Assembly (NCBI RefSeq): GCF_004745485.1
Contig: NZ_RHFG01000032.1
Location: 1-37,966, forward strand
Direction: 5' to 3'
Length of the DNA stretch: 37,966 nucleotides
Source: Brevibacterium sp. S22
GTDB lineage: Bacteria > Actinomycetota > Actinomycetes > Actinomycetales > Brevibacteriaceae
Made by a program: the position numbers and the translations under genes. Of the stretch, positions 1-6,904 are shown in pieces (positions within the stretch are counted from its first letter, which is position 1; every line of letters starts with the position of its first letter). The notes under the pieces are model-generated. The model was not told the DNA's origin. It was given only the letters and a program-made list of their open reading frames with translations, and did no database searches.

Positions 1-126
1 AACAAGAAGATCCGGGAGTTCATCGACGGGTGGAACAAACGCAAACACCCCTTCGTGTGGACGAAGACACCCGAGCAGGTGCTGGAGAAAGCGAAACCTA
101 AACCAACTTCAGAAACGCGACACTAG
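1..126 (+). mobile_element. IS630-family transposase, C-terminal fragment (cut by window edge)
   Basis: The reading frame is open from the first base and stops with TAG at 124-126, giving 41 residues. It contains FIDGWNKRKHPFVWTKTPEQ, which I recognise as the C-terminal tail of IS630-type DDE transposases (the conserved F-x-x-G-W-N...HPFVWTK block just before the stop). The catalytic DDE residues lie outside the window, so whether the element is intact cannot be told. The right inverted repeat should lie shortly after the stop (about 130-200) but cannot be defined without the left end. Confidence 0.85.
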
Positions 127-206
127 CCGCAGAAAGAGTCGTCGGATCGAAGTCTAGCGAATCTTGCCGCTTAAGTTGTGTCAGTGCAGCATGGGACCCT
201 GCTGAT

Positions 207-1685
207 ATGGAAAATATTGACTGGTTAGCCAATGCCTTCGAAGTTGTCCTTGACGCCGTCACTTCGATCTATCGTCTGATGAATTTTGTGGCCGAAAAGC
301 AGGGTGCCTCGGATTTCGAGGTCGCGTTCTTCACATGGCTCTCTGGATCACTTGGAACACTCGTCGTTCTGGCCGTGATCGCCTTCCTATGGGACGCGCT
401 GTTCTTCGCCTTGAGGTGGCGTTCTAAATCCGTGCTCAGTTCCGCGATGAAAGGTGCCAATCTGTCTGTTGCCCAGACGCTGGCGCGCCGATACGTGAGA
501 TTCGACCATTCGATCGGTGTTATTCAAAGCCTGTCGGGCGTTAGTCGAAGCTTTCGCGAGCCCCCTGCGCCAGAGTCGTTCTCCACCGTGAACCTGAGCG
601 TATGGGTTGCGCGTCTGGGGATCATGCTCCCTTCCGCGATTGCCTCCCTTTTGAAGATCATTCTTCAACCACCAGTGATTGTTCTGATCGGCGTCAGCGT
701 GGGCGCGACATGGTGGGTGATACACCAGCCGAGCCTGAAGTCAACGACTTCGATGGCGGTTGAGTACTCCAGGGGAATCAGCTTTCAGGTGAACCCTGTC
801 GTAATGTCCATTGTCGGAGTGGGCATTGCGGTGCTGACGTTCGTGCTCAGTCGAATGAGAAACGTCAGCGCCAGGGGGCACCAAGAATGGCTTAAGAATG
901 AATCGACCAAAGCGTCCGACGGATTGGCAACATGCGAGATAGCACTTGGCAAAGCCAATAATCGGCTTCGGGCATCACTTCCTGCGATCCACTCTAGCTG
1001 GCGCTGGTCTCTACTCAACTTTGAGGACAAAGCAAAAGCCGCACTGCTTGCACATGAGTGGAAGTTGCGAATCAGGCTGCGGCTGTTAGTACCTCCCGAG
1101 ATTGAAAGAGGGCGTTCCAGAGCTTCATTCCAGGTCAATTCAATGATCGATCGCGGTCCGACCGCGAGAGACCGACAAATCGCTGAGTACTGTCAGGCGC
1201 TTGAACATCTGAACAACCACTTAGAGCAGTCATCAAATCGATCTGAACTGCGATTGGTTCGTTCAGTGCCTTGGAGAGTTGCTCGCCGAGCACGAACGCG
1301 GGTACTCAAACTGCATGCGTCTGAGATCGAGGACTATTCGACTGAATCATCACTTGCAGAGCCTGCGTTGACTACAGTCGATCGATTCCTACGAGACCTG
1401 ATCTTTAACCGAGAACGCGGCTACCCAATCGAAGAGGTCGAGGACGACTACAATTTCGACGATATCAGCAAAGCTGAGCGTGAGGCTGCTTTAGAACGGG
1501 CGATCGCGGTGTGGGAAGACGAAGTTGATAATCAAAGGCAGCAGCTTGCCCAGGATGTTCATGCGAGGTTGGTGGAGGTGTTGATCTCGATGGCCAAACT
1601 GGAACTGGCGGAGGAAAGCATCCGGTCATACGTACATCCGACGCGACTCGGATCGAAACTCCTGGAGTGGCTCAAAGGAACCTGA
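207..1685 (+). CDS. Hypothetical multi-pass membrane protein, 492 aa
   Basis: I do not recognise the family. Hydrophobic segments at roughly residues 43-70, 130-150, 153-172 and 193-214 suggest four membrane helices in the N-terminal half. The remaining ~270 residues are charged and look soluble and helical, with an acidic stretch near residue 415 (EEVEDDYNFDD). Base composition and codon use are clearly less GC-rich than in genes from 2.2 kb onwards, and the gene sits directly beside an insertion-sequence fragment, so recent acquisition is likely. No convincing ribosome binding site precedes the ATG at 207, so the start is uncertain. It stands alone, with no partner gene to suggest a role. 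Confidence 0.7.
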   Translation: MENIDWLANAFEVVLDAVTSIYRLMNFVAEKQGASDFEVAFFTWLSGSLGTLVVLAVIAFLWDALFFALRWRSKSVLSSAMKGANLSVAQTLARRYVRFDHSIGVIQSLSGVSRSFREPPAPESFSTVNLSVWVARLGIMLPSAIASLLKIILQPPVIVLIGVSVGATWWVIHQPSLKSTTSMAVEYSRGISFQVNPVVMSIVGVGIAVLTFVLSRMRNVSARGHQEWLKNESTKASDGLATCEIALGKANNRLRASLPAIHSSWRWSLLNFEDKAKAALLAHEWKLRIRLRLLVPPEIERGRSRASFQVNSMIDRGPTARDRQIAEYCQALEHLNNHLEQSSNRSELRLVRSVPWRVARRARTRVLKLHASEIEDYSTESSLAEPALTTVDRFLRDLIFNRERGYPIEEVEDDYNFDDISKAEREAALERAIAVWEDEVDNQRQQLAQDVHARLVEVLISMAKLELAEESIRSYVHPTRLGSKLLEWLKGT

Positions 1686-2130
1686 AGACACCTCTCCAGC
1701 CACAACTTTGCCCACGCGAATCACCTTAGCGAGATTGCAGACAGCAAGTCTGCCCCCTCCAGCGTCAGCCCTGGCCACGTGGTCGCCCACTGCACTCGAC
1801 GACTCCACATGTCTCCTCATTGACGACAATGCCACGCCCGGTATCCGGGGATGATCGATCATGTGTGTAGATCGAAAAATTGGGACAGTTAGAAGCTTGG
1901 ACGCCTTCGGAAGAGTGATGAAGTATCACCGCCCTCCCACCTGCTCGCAACGCGGTGTCTCGTGCGGGTGGATCCACTTCGAAAGCTGCACTGAAATCAC
2001 GGTGCATCCACTCGCAAGAGACATCGACTGTTCCCGCAGCACGCGGAATCGGTCACGCAGAACTCACTCCGGTTGAATCGCCACACCTCGCTCACAACGA
2101 GCACTCCATCATCGTCGAACCACCCCTATG
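1686..2130. other. Gene-poor spacer between IS-flanked gene and catabolic island
   Basis: About 590 bases separate the membrane-protein gene from the NRAMP-like gene. Only short, unconvincing reading frames occur (about 70-80 codons, without ribosome binding sites or recognisable domains). Composition changes from moderate to high GC across it, so the boundary of the inserted segment probably lies here. The last part (2131-2278) holds the operator pair and leader of the next operon. Confidence 0.5.
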
Positions 2131-2145
2131 TGCGCGGTTCATGCA
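2131..2145. promoter_or_regulatory. Candidate DeoR operator, site 1 (NRAMP-hydroxyacid dehydrogenase operon)
   Basis: TGCGC-GGTTC-ATGCA. The left arm matches the recurrent dyad TGCGY-N5-GCGCA exactly; the right arm is degenerate. It lies 22 bp (about two helical turns) before site 2. Confidence 0.4.
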
Positions 2146-2152
2146 TTCATGT

Positions 2153-2167
2153 TGCGCACATCACGCA
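2153..2167. promoter_or_regulatory. Candidate DeoR operator, site 2 (NRAMP-hydroxyacid dehydrogenase operon)
   Basis: TGCGC-ACATC-ACGCA, a 9/10 match to the dyad TGCGY-N5-GCGCA seen at every promoter region of this island. It lies 111 bp before the NRAMP-like start codon. Confidence 0.5.
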
Positions 2168-2278
2168 TTCGGTGGCACACTTGCATGAGCCGTGCCAACG
2201 GGGCCATCATGCTCCGATTCGCCCCGAGGCACCGGCACGATCAATGGACAGATCCACTTTCGTGCAAGGAAGCCGAGT

Positions 2279-3712
2279 ATGACCGCGCAGAACATCGACC
2301 GGGACGACCGCACAGGCGCCGACGCCGCCGTCGACCCCTACCACCTCGACCCCAGGGACGTGCTCGAACCGCCCACGACATTCGCGGGCAAGCTCAAGTA
2401 CCTCGGCCCCGGTCTCGTCATCTCGGCAGCGGTCATCGGCTCGGGCGAACTCATCACCACCACGGCGCTGGGAGCCAAGGCCGGATTTGTCCTCCTCTGG
2501 CTCGTCATCATCTCCACCGCGGTCAAGGTCTGGGTCCAACTCGAACTCGCCCAGTGGACCATCCTCTCCGGCAAGCCCGCGCTCGAGGGCTACGGCCACG
2601 TCGGTCCCCGCCTCATCGGACGGGCCGGTTGGATCAATCTGCTGTGGATCCTCATGGACTTCGCAAAAGTTCTCCAACGCGGCGGCATCATCGGCGGTGC
2701 TGTCGCGGCGCTGAGCATTATGGTGCCCGTCTTCGGTGAGCCGCTCTCAACTCCGTCGCTCGTCTTCTGGACGGTCGTGTCGCTCGCGGTCGTCATCGCA
2801 CTGCTCGTGACGAACCGGTACAGCATAGTGGAGAAGTTCTCGGTCGGCGCGGTCATCATCTTCACCGTCTCCACCGTCGGGCTTGCGGTCTCGTTGCCGT
2901 TCACCGACTTCGCCTACACCTCGGCGGATGTCATGAGCGGCCTCACCTTCGCCATTCCGGCAGGCACCCTCGGCTTCGCGGTCGCGATGTTCGGCATCAC
3001 CGGCGTCGGTGCCGATGAGATGACGACCTACACCTACTGGTGTTTGGAGAAGGGCTACGCACGCTATACCGGCCCGAACGACGGCACCGCAGAACGCGCC
3101 CGTCGCGCCCGTGGTTGGATCTCGGTGATGCGCACCGACGTGCTCGTGTCCTGGATCGTTTCGACCGTGTGCACGATGTCCTTCTACGTCATCGGTGCAG
3201 CCATTCTCCACCCGCAGAGCCTCGTCCCCGAAGGCAACGACATGATCACCACGCTCTCGTCGATGTACTCCTCGACGATGGGCGAAGCCGGTCACTGGAT
3301 CTTCCTCATCGGCGCCTTTGCAGTCCTGTTCTCGACCTTCATCGCCTCAACCGCGAGCGTGCCCCGTCTGTGGACGAACACGGTGTCCACCCTCGGCTTC
3401 TTCGACTGGGAGAACACGCTCACTCGCGGACGCATCATCAAGGTCCTCACCGTGATCTTCCCGATCATCTGGGCGCTGAGCTATCTCATTATCCAGTCCC
3501 CGGTGATCATGGTTCAGATCGGCGGCGTCGCCAGCGGCGTCTTCCTCGTCGCGGTCGTCATCGCCGTCTGGTACCTTCGCTCGCGAGAGGTGCCGACCGA
3601 GTTCAAGTCCAATCACTTCTTCACGGTGATGCTCGTCTTCGCCTCGTTGGCCATCGGACTGCTGGGCATCTATACCGTATTCGAAACATTCGGAATCGAG
3701 ATCGGAGCCTGA
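2279..3712 (+). CDS. NRAMP-fold transporter lacking canonical metal ligands
   Basis: A 477-residue integral membrane protein with about 11-12 hydrophobic helices and the NRAMP (SLC11) start of helix 1, LGPGLVISAAVIGSGELIT. In true Mn/Fe transporters helix 1 carries D-P-G-N and helix 6 carries M-P-H as metal ligands. Here the helix 1 position reads GSGE (residues 54-57) and helix 6 reads ITGVGADEM (240-248), so both metal motifs are absent. The substrate is therefore doubtful; in this context it may be an organic acid or a metal-organic complex (inference). The start at 2279 is chosen because AAGGA (2266-2270) sits 8 nt upstream; an in-frame ATG at 2192 has no such site. The stop overlaps the next gene's ATG (TGATG), so the two are translationally coupled. 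Confidence 0.85.
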   Translation: MTAQNIDRDDRTGADAAVDPYHLDPRDVLEPPTTFAGKLKYLGPGLVISAAVIGSGELITTTALGAKAGFVLLWLVIISTAVKVWVQLELAQWTILSGKPALEGYGHVGPRLIGRAGWINLLWILMDFAKVLQRGGIIGGAVAALSIMVPVFGEPLSTPSLVFWTVVSLAVVIALLVTNRYSIVEKFSVGAVIIFTVSTVGLAVSLPFTDFAYTSADVMSGLTFAIPAGTLGFAVAMFGITGVGADEMTTYTYWCLEKGYARYTGPNDGTAERARRARGWISVMRTDVLVSWIVSTVCTMSFYVIGAAILHPQSLVPEGNDMITTLSSMYSSTMGEAGHWIFLIGAFAVLFSTFIASTASVPRLWTNTVSTLGFFDWENTLTRGRIIKVLTVIFPIIWALSYLIIQSPVIMVQIGGVASGVFLVAVVIAVWYLRSREVPTEFKSNHFFTVMLVFASLAIGLLGIYTVFETFGIEIGA

Positions 3713-4656
3713 TGCGCCTCACCGTCCTCACCCCGTCCTTCGGCAAGTACTCCTCCGAGCCGATTGCGCGATCCACGCAACTCGGGCTCGAGCTCGACTA
3801 CCGAACCGAGAATCATCCCAAGTCGGGATCCGCTCTCATCGAGGCGATCTCCAGCGCCGAGGCGGTCATCGTCGGTCTCGATCGGATCGACGCCGAGGTG
3901 CTCGCCGCCTGCCCCGAACTCAAGGTCGTGGCCAAGCACGGTGCCGGAGTCGACAATATCGACCTGGCCGCCGCGGCTGCCGCCGGCGTCACCGTCGTCA
4001 ACACACCGGGAGCCAACGCGGAGTCCGTCGCCGACCTCACCCTCGGTCTGCTCATCATGGGAGCACGGAGGATCCGTGATGCCGAGGACTCACTGCGCGA
4101 CGGCGAATGGGGCGTGTTCTTCGGTTCGCAGCTGAGCGGCAAGCAGCTCGGCATCCTCGGGTTCGGGCGTATCGGCCGCGAGGTCGCCAAACGGGCGGCC
4201 GGCTTCGGTCTGCGCATCGCCGCATTCGATCCATTCGTCCCGGATGAGGCCATCGCCGAGGCTGGGGCGACTCCCCTCCCCCTCGCCGAGGTGGTCGCCG
4301 GCTCGGATTTCCTCACCCTGCATCTCCCCGGAGACAAGGAACCCCTCCTCACCGCCGCAGACATCGCGACGATGCCGGTCGGTGTGGGTCTCATCAATGC
4401 CGCTCGTGGCGGTCTCGTCGACGAGGCGGCTTTGGCCGAGGCACTGCACAGCGGTCACCTGTCCTTCGCTGCTCTCGATGCCTTCGCCACGGAACCGCCG
4501 CCGGCCGATGATCCGCTGCTGGGCGCGCCCAACCTCATCGCCACCCCTCACATCGGCGCGTATTCCGACATCGCGAACGCGAACATGGGCACATGGGCCG
4601 TTGAGGACGTCGTCCGCGTGCTCAGCGGTGAGGAGCCTCGCTTCCCGGTGCGCTAA
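3712..4656 (+). CDS. D-2-hydroxyacid dehydrogenase, NAD(P)-dependent
   Basis: A 314-residue enzyme of the D-isomer-specific 2-hydroxyacid dehydrogenase family, which interconverts 2-hydroxy acids and 2-keto acids with NAD(P)H. The Rossmann motif GFGRIG is at 150-155. The catalytic triad is complete: Arg232 in NAARGG, Glu261 in FATEPP and His280 in TPHIGA. Length is normal. Its ATG overlaps the stop of the NRAMP-like gene, so both are made from one mRNA. This suggests that what the transporter brings in is a 2-hydroxy acid oxidised here (inference). A strong hairpin follows the stop. Phosphoglycerate dehydrogenase is less likely, because no C-terminal regulatory domain is present. Confidence 0.9.
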   Translation: MRLTVLTPSFGKYSSEPIARSTQLGLELDYRTENHPKSGSALIEAISSAEAVIVGLDRIDAEVLAACPELKVVAKHGAGVDNIDLAAAAAAGVTVVNTPGANAESVADLTLGLLIMGARRIRDAEDSLRDGEWGVFFGSQLSGKQLGILGFGRIGREVAKRAAGFGLRIAAFDPFVPDEAIAEAGATPLPLAEVVAGSDFLTLHLPGDKEPLLTAADIATMPVGVGLINAARGGLVDEAALAEALHSGHLSFAALDAFATEPPPADDPLLGAPNLIATPHIGAYSDIANANMGTWAVEDVVRVLSGEEPRFPVR

Positions 4657-4682
4657 GGGACAGTGAACAGCTCGACCATCTC

Positions 4683-4734
4683 CGGACACAGCAGAGGGGC
4701 CGCACCGTTCGGTGCGGCCCCTCTGCTGTGTCCG
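4683..4734. terminator. Bidirectional terminator, 24-bp perfect stem
   Basis: An uninterrupted 24-bp inverted repeat (left arm 4683-4706, loop GTTC 4707-4710, right arm 4711-4734), 26 bp after the dehydrogenase stop and between two converging transcription units. There is no long T-run, as is common for actinobacterial terminators. Confidence 0.85.
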
Positions 4735-4742
4735 AACTGCCT

Positions 4743-4770
4743 TGCCCTCGCCGAGACCCCGGCGAGGGCA
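4743..4770. terminator. Second hairpin downstream of the dapA-like gene
   Basis: Inverted repeat TGCCCTCGCCG / CGGCGAGGGCA (11 bp, 6-nt loop), 16 bp beyond the stop of the minus-strand aldolase gene. Probably a dedicated terminator for that operon. Confidence 0.55.
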
Positions 4771-4786
4771 CAAGCACAGGATGTCG

Positions 4787-5680
4787 TCAGGCGAGGCCGC
4801 GTTCGAGATCGGCGGCGACAGTGGCCTCGACCTGACTCTTCGCCTCGGCGGAGAGGGCGTTGAACGGCGCGCGAGCAGGCCCGAGGCCGAATCCGCGCGC
4901 ATTCGCCGCGTGCTTGACGACCGTGTTCGGGTTGCCCAGCGCAAGGCAGTTTCGGATCGGGCGGATGCTGTCCTGCGCGGCCCGGGCCGCCTCGGAATCG
5001 CCTGCCACGAAGAGATCATAGATCGATGCCATCGTCTGCGGGTAGATGTTCGCAATACCGCTGATCCCGCCGGCGCCGCCGGCCAGGAGCGTCCACAGGA
5101 TGAGCGAGTCGTTGCCGGAGATGACGTCGAACGTCTTCCGGTCGGTGCGCTCGAGGTACTGGAGGATCGTGTCGAAGTTGCCCGAGGAGTCCTTGACTCC
5201 GGTGATGTTCTCAATCTCGGCGAGCTTCTCGAGCGTCGCCGGAGCCACCGCGTTCCCCGCACGGGCCGGAATGTTGTAGACGATGACCGGAACGTCGACG
5301 GAATCAGCCACGGTGCGGAAGTGGGCAGCGATTTCGTCCTGCGAGGCGGCCGCGAAGTACGGGGTGATGATCGAAAGCGCATCGGCCCCGGCAGCGGCGG
5401 CATTCTTTGCGATCGCCACGGTCTCCTTAGTCGTCGGTCCCCCGGCACCGATGACGACGGGGACGGCCCCGGCCACCTCGTCGATGACGATGCGGGCCGC
5501 CTCGGCGCGTTCGGTCGGGGTCTGGGCGTAGAACTCACCGTTCGTCCCGAGCGCGAAGATCCCGTGGATGCCGGCGTCGAGTTGGCGCCGCACATGGGCG
5601 CGCAGAGCGGACTCGACGAGGTTCTCATCCTCGTCGAACGGGGTGGCGATAGCGGCGAGGATCCCTGAGATGGATGACAT
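4787..5680 (-). CDS. DapA-family aldolase / lyase (class I)
   Basis: A 297-residue TIM-barrel protein of the dihydrodipicolinate synthase/N-acetylneuraminate lyase superfamily, which cleaves or forms 2-keto acids through a lysine Schiff base. Visible residues are GTNGE (45-49, substrate carboxylate loop), Tyr135 in YNIPAR, Lys163 in GVKDSSG and the SGND strand. Asn in place of the second Thr of the GTTGE loop departs from lysine-biosynthetic DapA and fits a catabolic member. Start ATG 5680 follows GAAGGGAAA. It lies downstream of the aldo/keto reductase on the same strand and faces the acid-sugar kinase operon, so a 2-keto-3-deoxy sugar acid is a reasonable substrate (inference). A housekeeping role in lysine synthesis is unlikely here. 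Confidence 0.88.
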   Translation of the reverse strand: MSSISGILAAIATPFDEDENLVESALRAHVRRQLDAGIHGIFALGTNGEFYAQTPTERAEAARIVIDEVAGAVPVVIGAGGPTTKETVAIAKNAAAAGADALSIITPYFAAASQDEIAAHFRTVADSVDVPVIVYNIPARAGNAVAPATLEKLAEIENITGVKDSSGNFDTILQYLERTDRKTFDVISGNDSLILWTLLAGGAGGISGIANIYPQTMASIYDLFVAGDSEAARAAQDSIRPIRNCLALGNPNTVVKHAANARGFGLGPARAPFNALSAEAKSQVEATVAADLERGLA

Positions 5681-5784
5681 GATTTCCCTTCGAACGGTTG
5701 GCGCAGCCGAGTCTGAACAGGGTTGCGAAGTCAGTGGAGACGGGAGTGGGCCGGCGGGCCTGCTGACAGCTCTCGATTCGTGAA

Positions 5785-6765
5785 TCAGCGGTTGTACAGC
5801 GGCTGCGATCCCCGCACCGAGGCCGTCGCGTCGTCGACGGCGCTGAGCACGTCGGCCGGCAGCGGGCCCTTGGCAATCGCGGCGATGTTGGCCTCGAGCT
5901 GGGATACACGACTGGCTCCGAGCAGCAGGGAGTCGATCCCCGCGGCCCCGGCCACCCAGCGCAAGGCGAGCTCGGCCTGCGGGATTCCGGCGTCTTCGGC
6001 GACCGCAGCGAAGGCTTCGACTGCGGCAAGGACGGAATCGGAGAGGTATCGCTGCGAGTACATCTGTGCGAGCACTGACCCGGTGAAGCGATCGCCGGTG
6101 CCCTCGGTGGAGGGCCGGCGAGCGAGCAGTCCCCCGGCGAGCGGGTTGTACGCCATCGTGGCGATGCCGTGCGTTCGACCGCACTCGAGCCATTCGTCCT
6201 CGATCCGTCGGGCCAGCACGCTGTAGACGTTCTGAGCCACAGCCGGCGTCGGAGCACCGGCCCGCTTCGCGGCCGCAACGACATCGACGGCCTGCCAGGC
6301 GGCGAAGTTCGAGATCCCGAGTGCGGCGATCTTGCCTTCGGCGTGGAGCTCGGCGACGGTCTCGAGAGTCTCGTCGAGAGTCGCTGCGCGGTCCGGCTGG
6401 TGGAGGTAGAAGAGGTCGACCGAGTCGACGTCGAGGCGGCGCAGCGAACCTTCGACGCTCGCGCGCAGTCCCACTGCCGAGAGCGGGGAGTTCTCGCCGG
6501 CATCGGCATGGGGCATTCCTGCCTTGGTCGCGAACACGATCCGCTCGCGGTGTTTCTTCACCAGCGGCGCGATGAGCGATTCGGTCGTCGACTTCGCGTA
6601 GCCGTTGGCTGTGTCGATGCCGGTGATGCCGGCGGCGATCGCCGCCTCGAAGACCTCGTGCGCGGCGGACTCGGTCACCGTGTCGCCGAAGGTCATCGTC
6701 CCCAGCACCAGCGGGGAGAGGGGGACGGCGACTCCGTCGAGAGCGATGGGCGAATCTGTGGTCAA
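5785..6765 (-). CDS. Aldo/keto reductase
   Basis: A 326-residue NADPH-dependent aldo/keto reductase (TIM barrel) with a complete catalytic tetrad: Asp51 and Tyr56 in GIDTANGYA, Lys81 in ATKAG, His122 in LHQPD. It resembles the YghZ/Gsp69-type reductases. I prefer a TTG start at 6765 because GAGGAG lies 6 nt upstream of it. The ATG at 6816 has no ribosome binding site and would lie almost on top of operator DNA. First gene of a two-gene operon with the aldolase (104 bp apart), divergent from the kinase-PdxA gene. It probably reduces a sugar-derived carbonyl compound in the same pathway (inference). Confidence 0.85.
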   Translation of the reverse strand: MTTDSPIALDGVAVPLSPLVLGTMTFGDTVTESAAHEVFEAAIAAGITGIDTANGYAKSTTESLIAPLVKKHRERIVFATKAGMPHADAGENSPLSAVGLRASVEGSLRRLDVDSVDLFYLHQPDRAATLDETLETVAELHAEGKIAALGISNFAAWQAVDVVAAAKRAGAPTPAVAQNVYSVLARRIEDEWLECGRTHGIATMAYNPLAGGLLARRPSTEGTGDRFTGSVLAQMYSQRYLSDSVLAAVEAFAAVAEDAGIPQAELALRWVAGAAGIDSLLLGASRVSQLEANIAAIAKGPLPADVLSAVDDATASVRGSQPLYNR

Positions 6766-6811
6766 GGTCGTCTCCTCGTCGAGTGGAACAGATCGTCGAT
6801 GCATCGATCTT

Positions 6812-6855
6812 CCCATCTATGCGTGGATCGTGCAAGAACTTGCGCATTTCGCGCA
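6812..6855. promoter_or_regulatory. Candidate DeoR operator pair between divergent operons
   Basis: Two dyads 21 bp apart: TGCGT-GGATC-GTGCA (6820-6834) and the perfect TGCGC-ATTTC-GCGCA (6841-6855). A further inverted repeat GCAAG-AA-CTTGC (6832-6843) bridges them. The 14-mer CCCATCTATGCGTG (6812-6825) recurs exactly at 12900-12913 in the other divergent promoter of the island. Position between the aldo/keto reductase and kinase genes suits simultaneous control of both. Confidence 0.6.
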
Positions 6856-6904
6856 CACATGTCAGTGTAGAACTGTTCAGTCGGCCCGGACGCAAAGGAG
6901 TGCC

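Noticed and set aside
1765..2007. Minus-strand frame with HHSSEGVQAS, faintly like the HHSDRGVQY block of IS3-type transposases
   Set aside because: Only one short block matches, the flanks do not, and there is no other IS3 motif nearby. Most likely coincidence.
3040..3711. Long open frame upstream of, and in frame with, the hydroxyacid dehydrogenase
   Set aside because: Arg/His-rich translation in the shadow of the NRAMP-like gene; the true start at 3712 is set by the TGATG overlap and family length.
5681..6895. Long open frame in front of the aldolase that could suggest a 702-residue fusion
   Set aside because: The extension is an Arg/Pro-rich shadow of the aldo/keto reductase gene, and the aldolase has its own ribosome binding site and normal family length.
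6605..6904. N-terminal extension of the kinase-PdxA fusion by 100 codons
   Set aside because: It would run antisense through the aldo/keto reductase and the operators. ATG 6905 has AAAGGAG and matches the DUF1537 family start.
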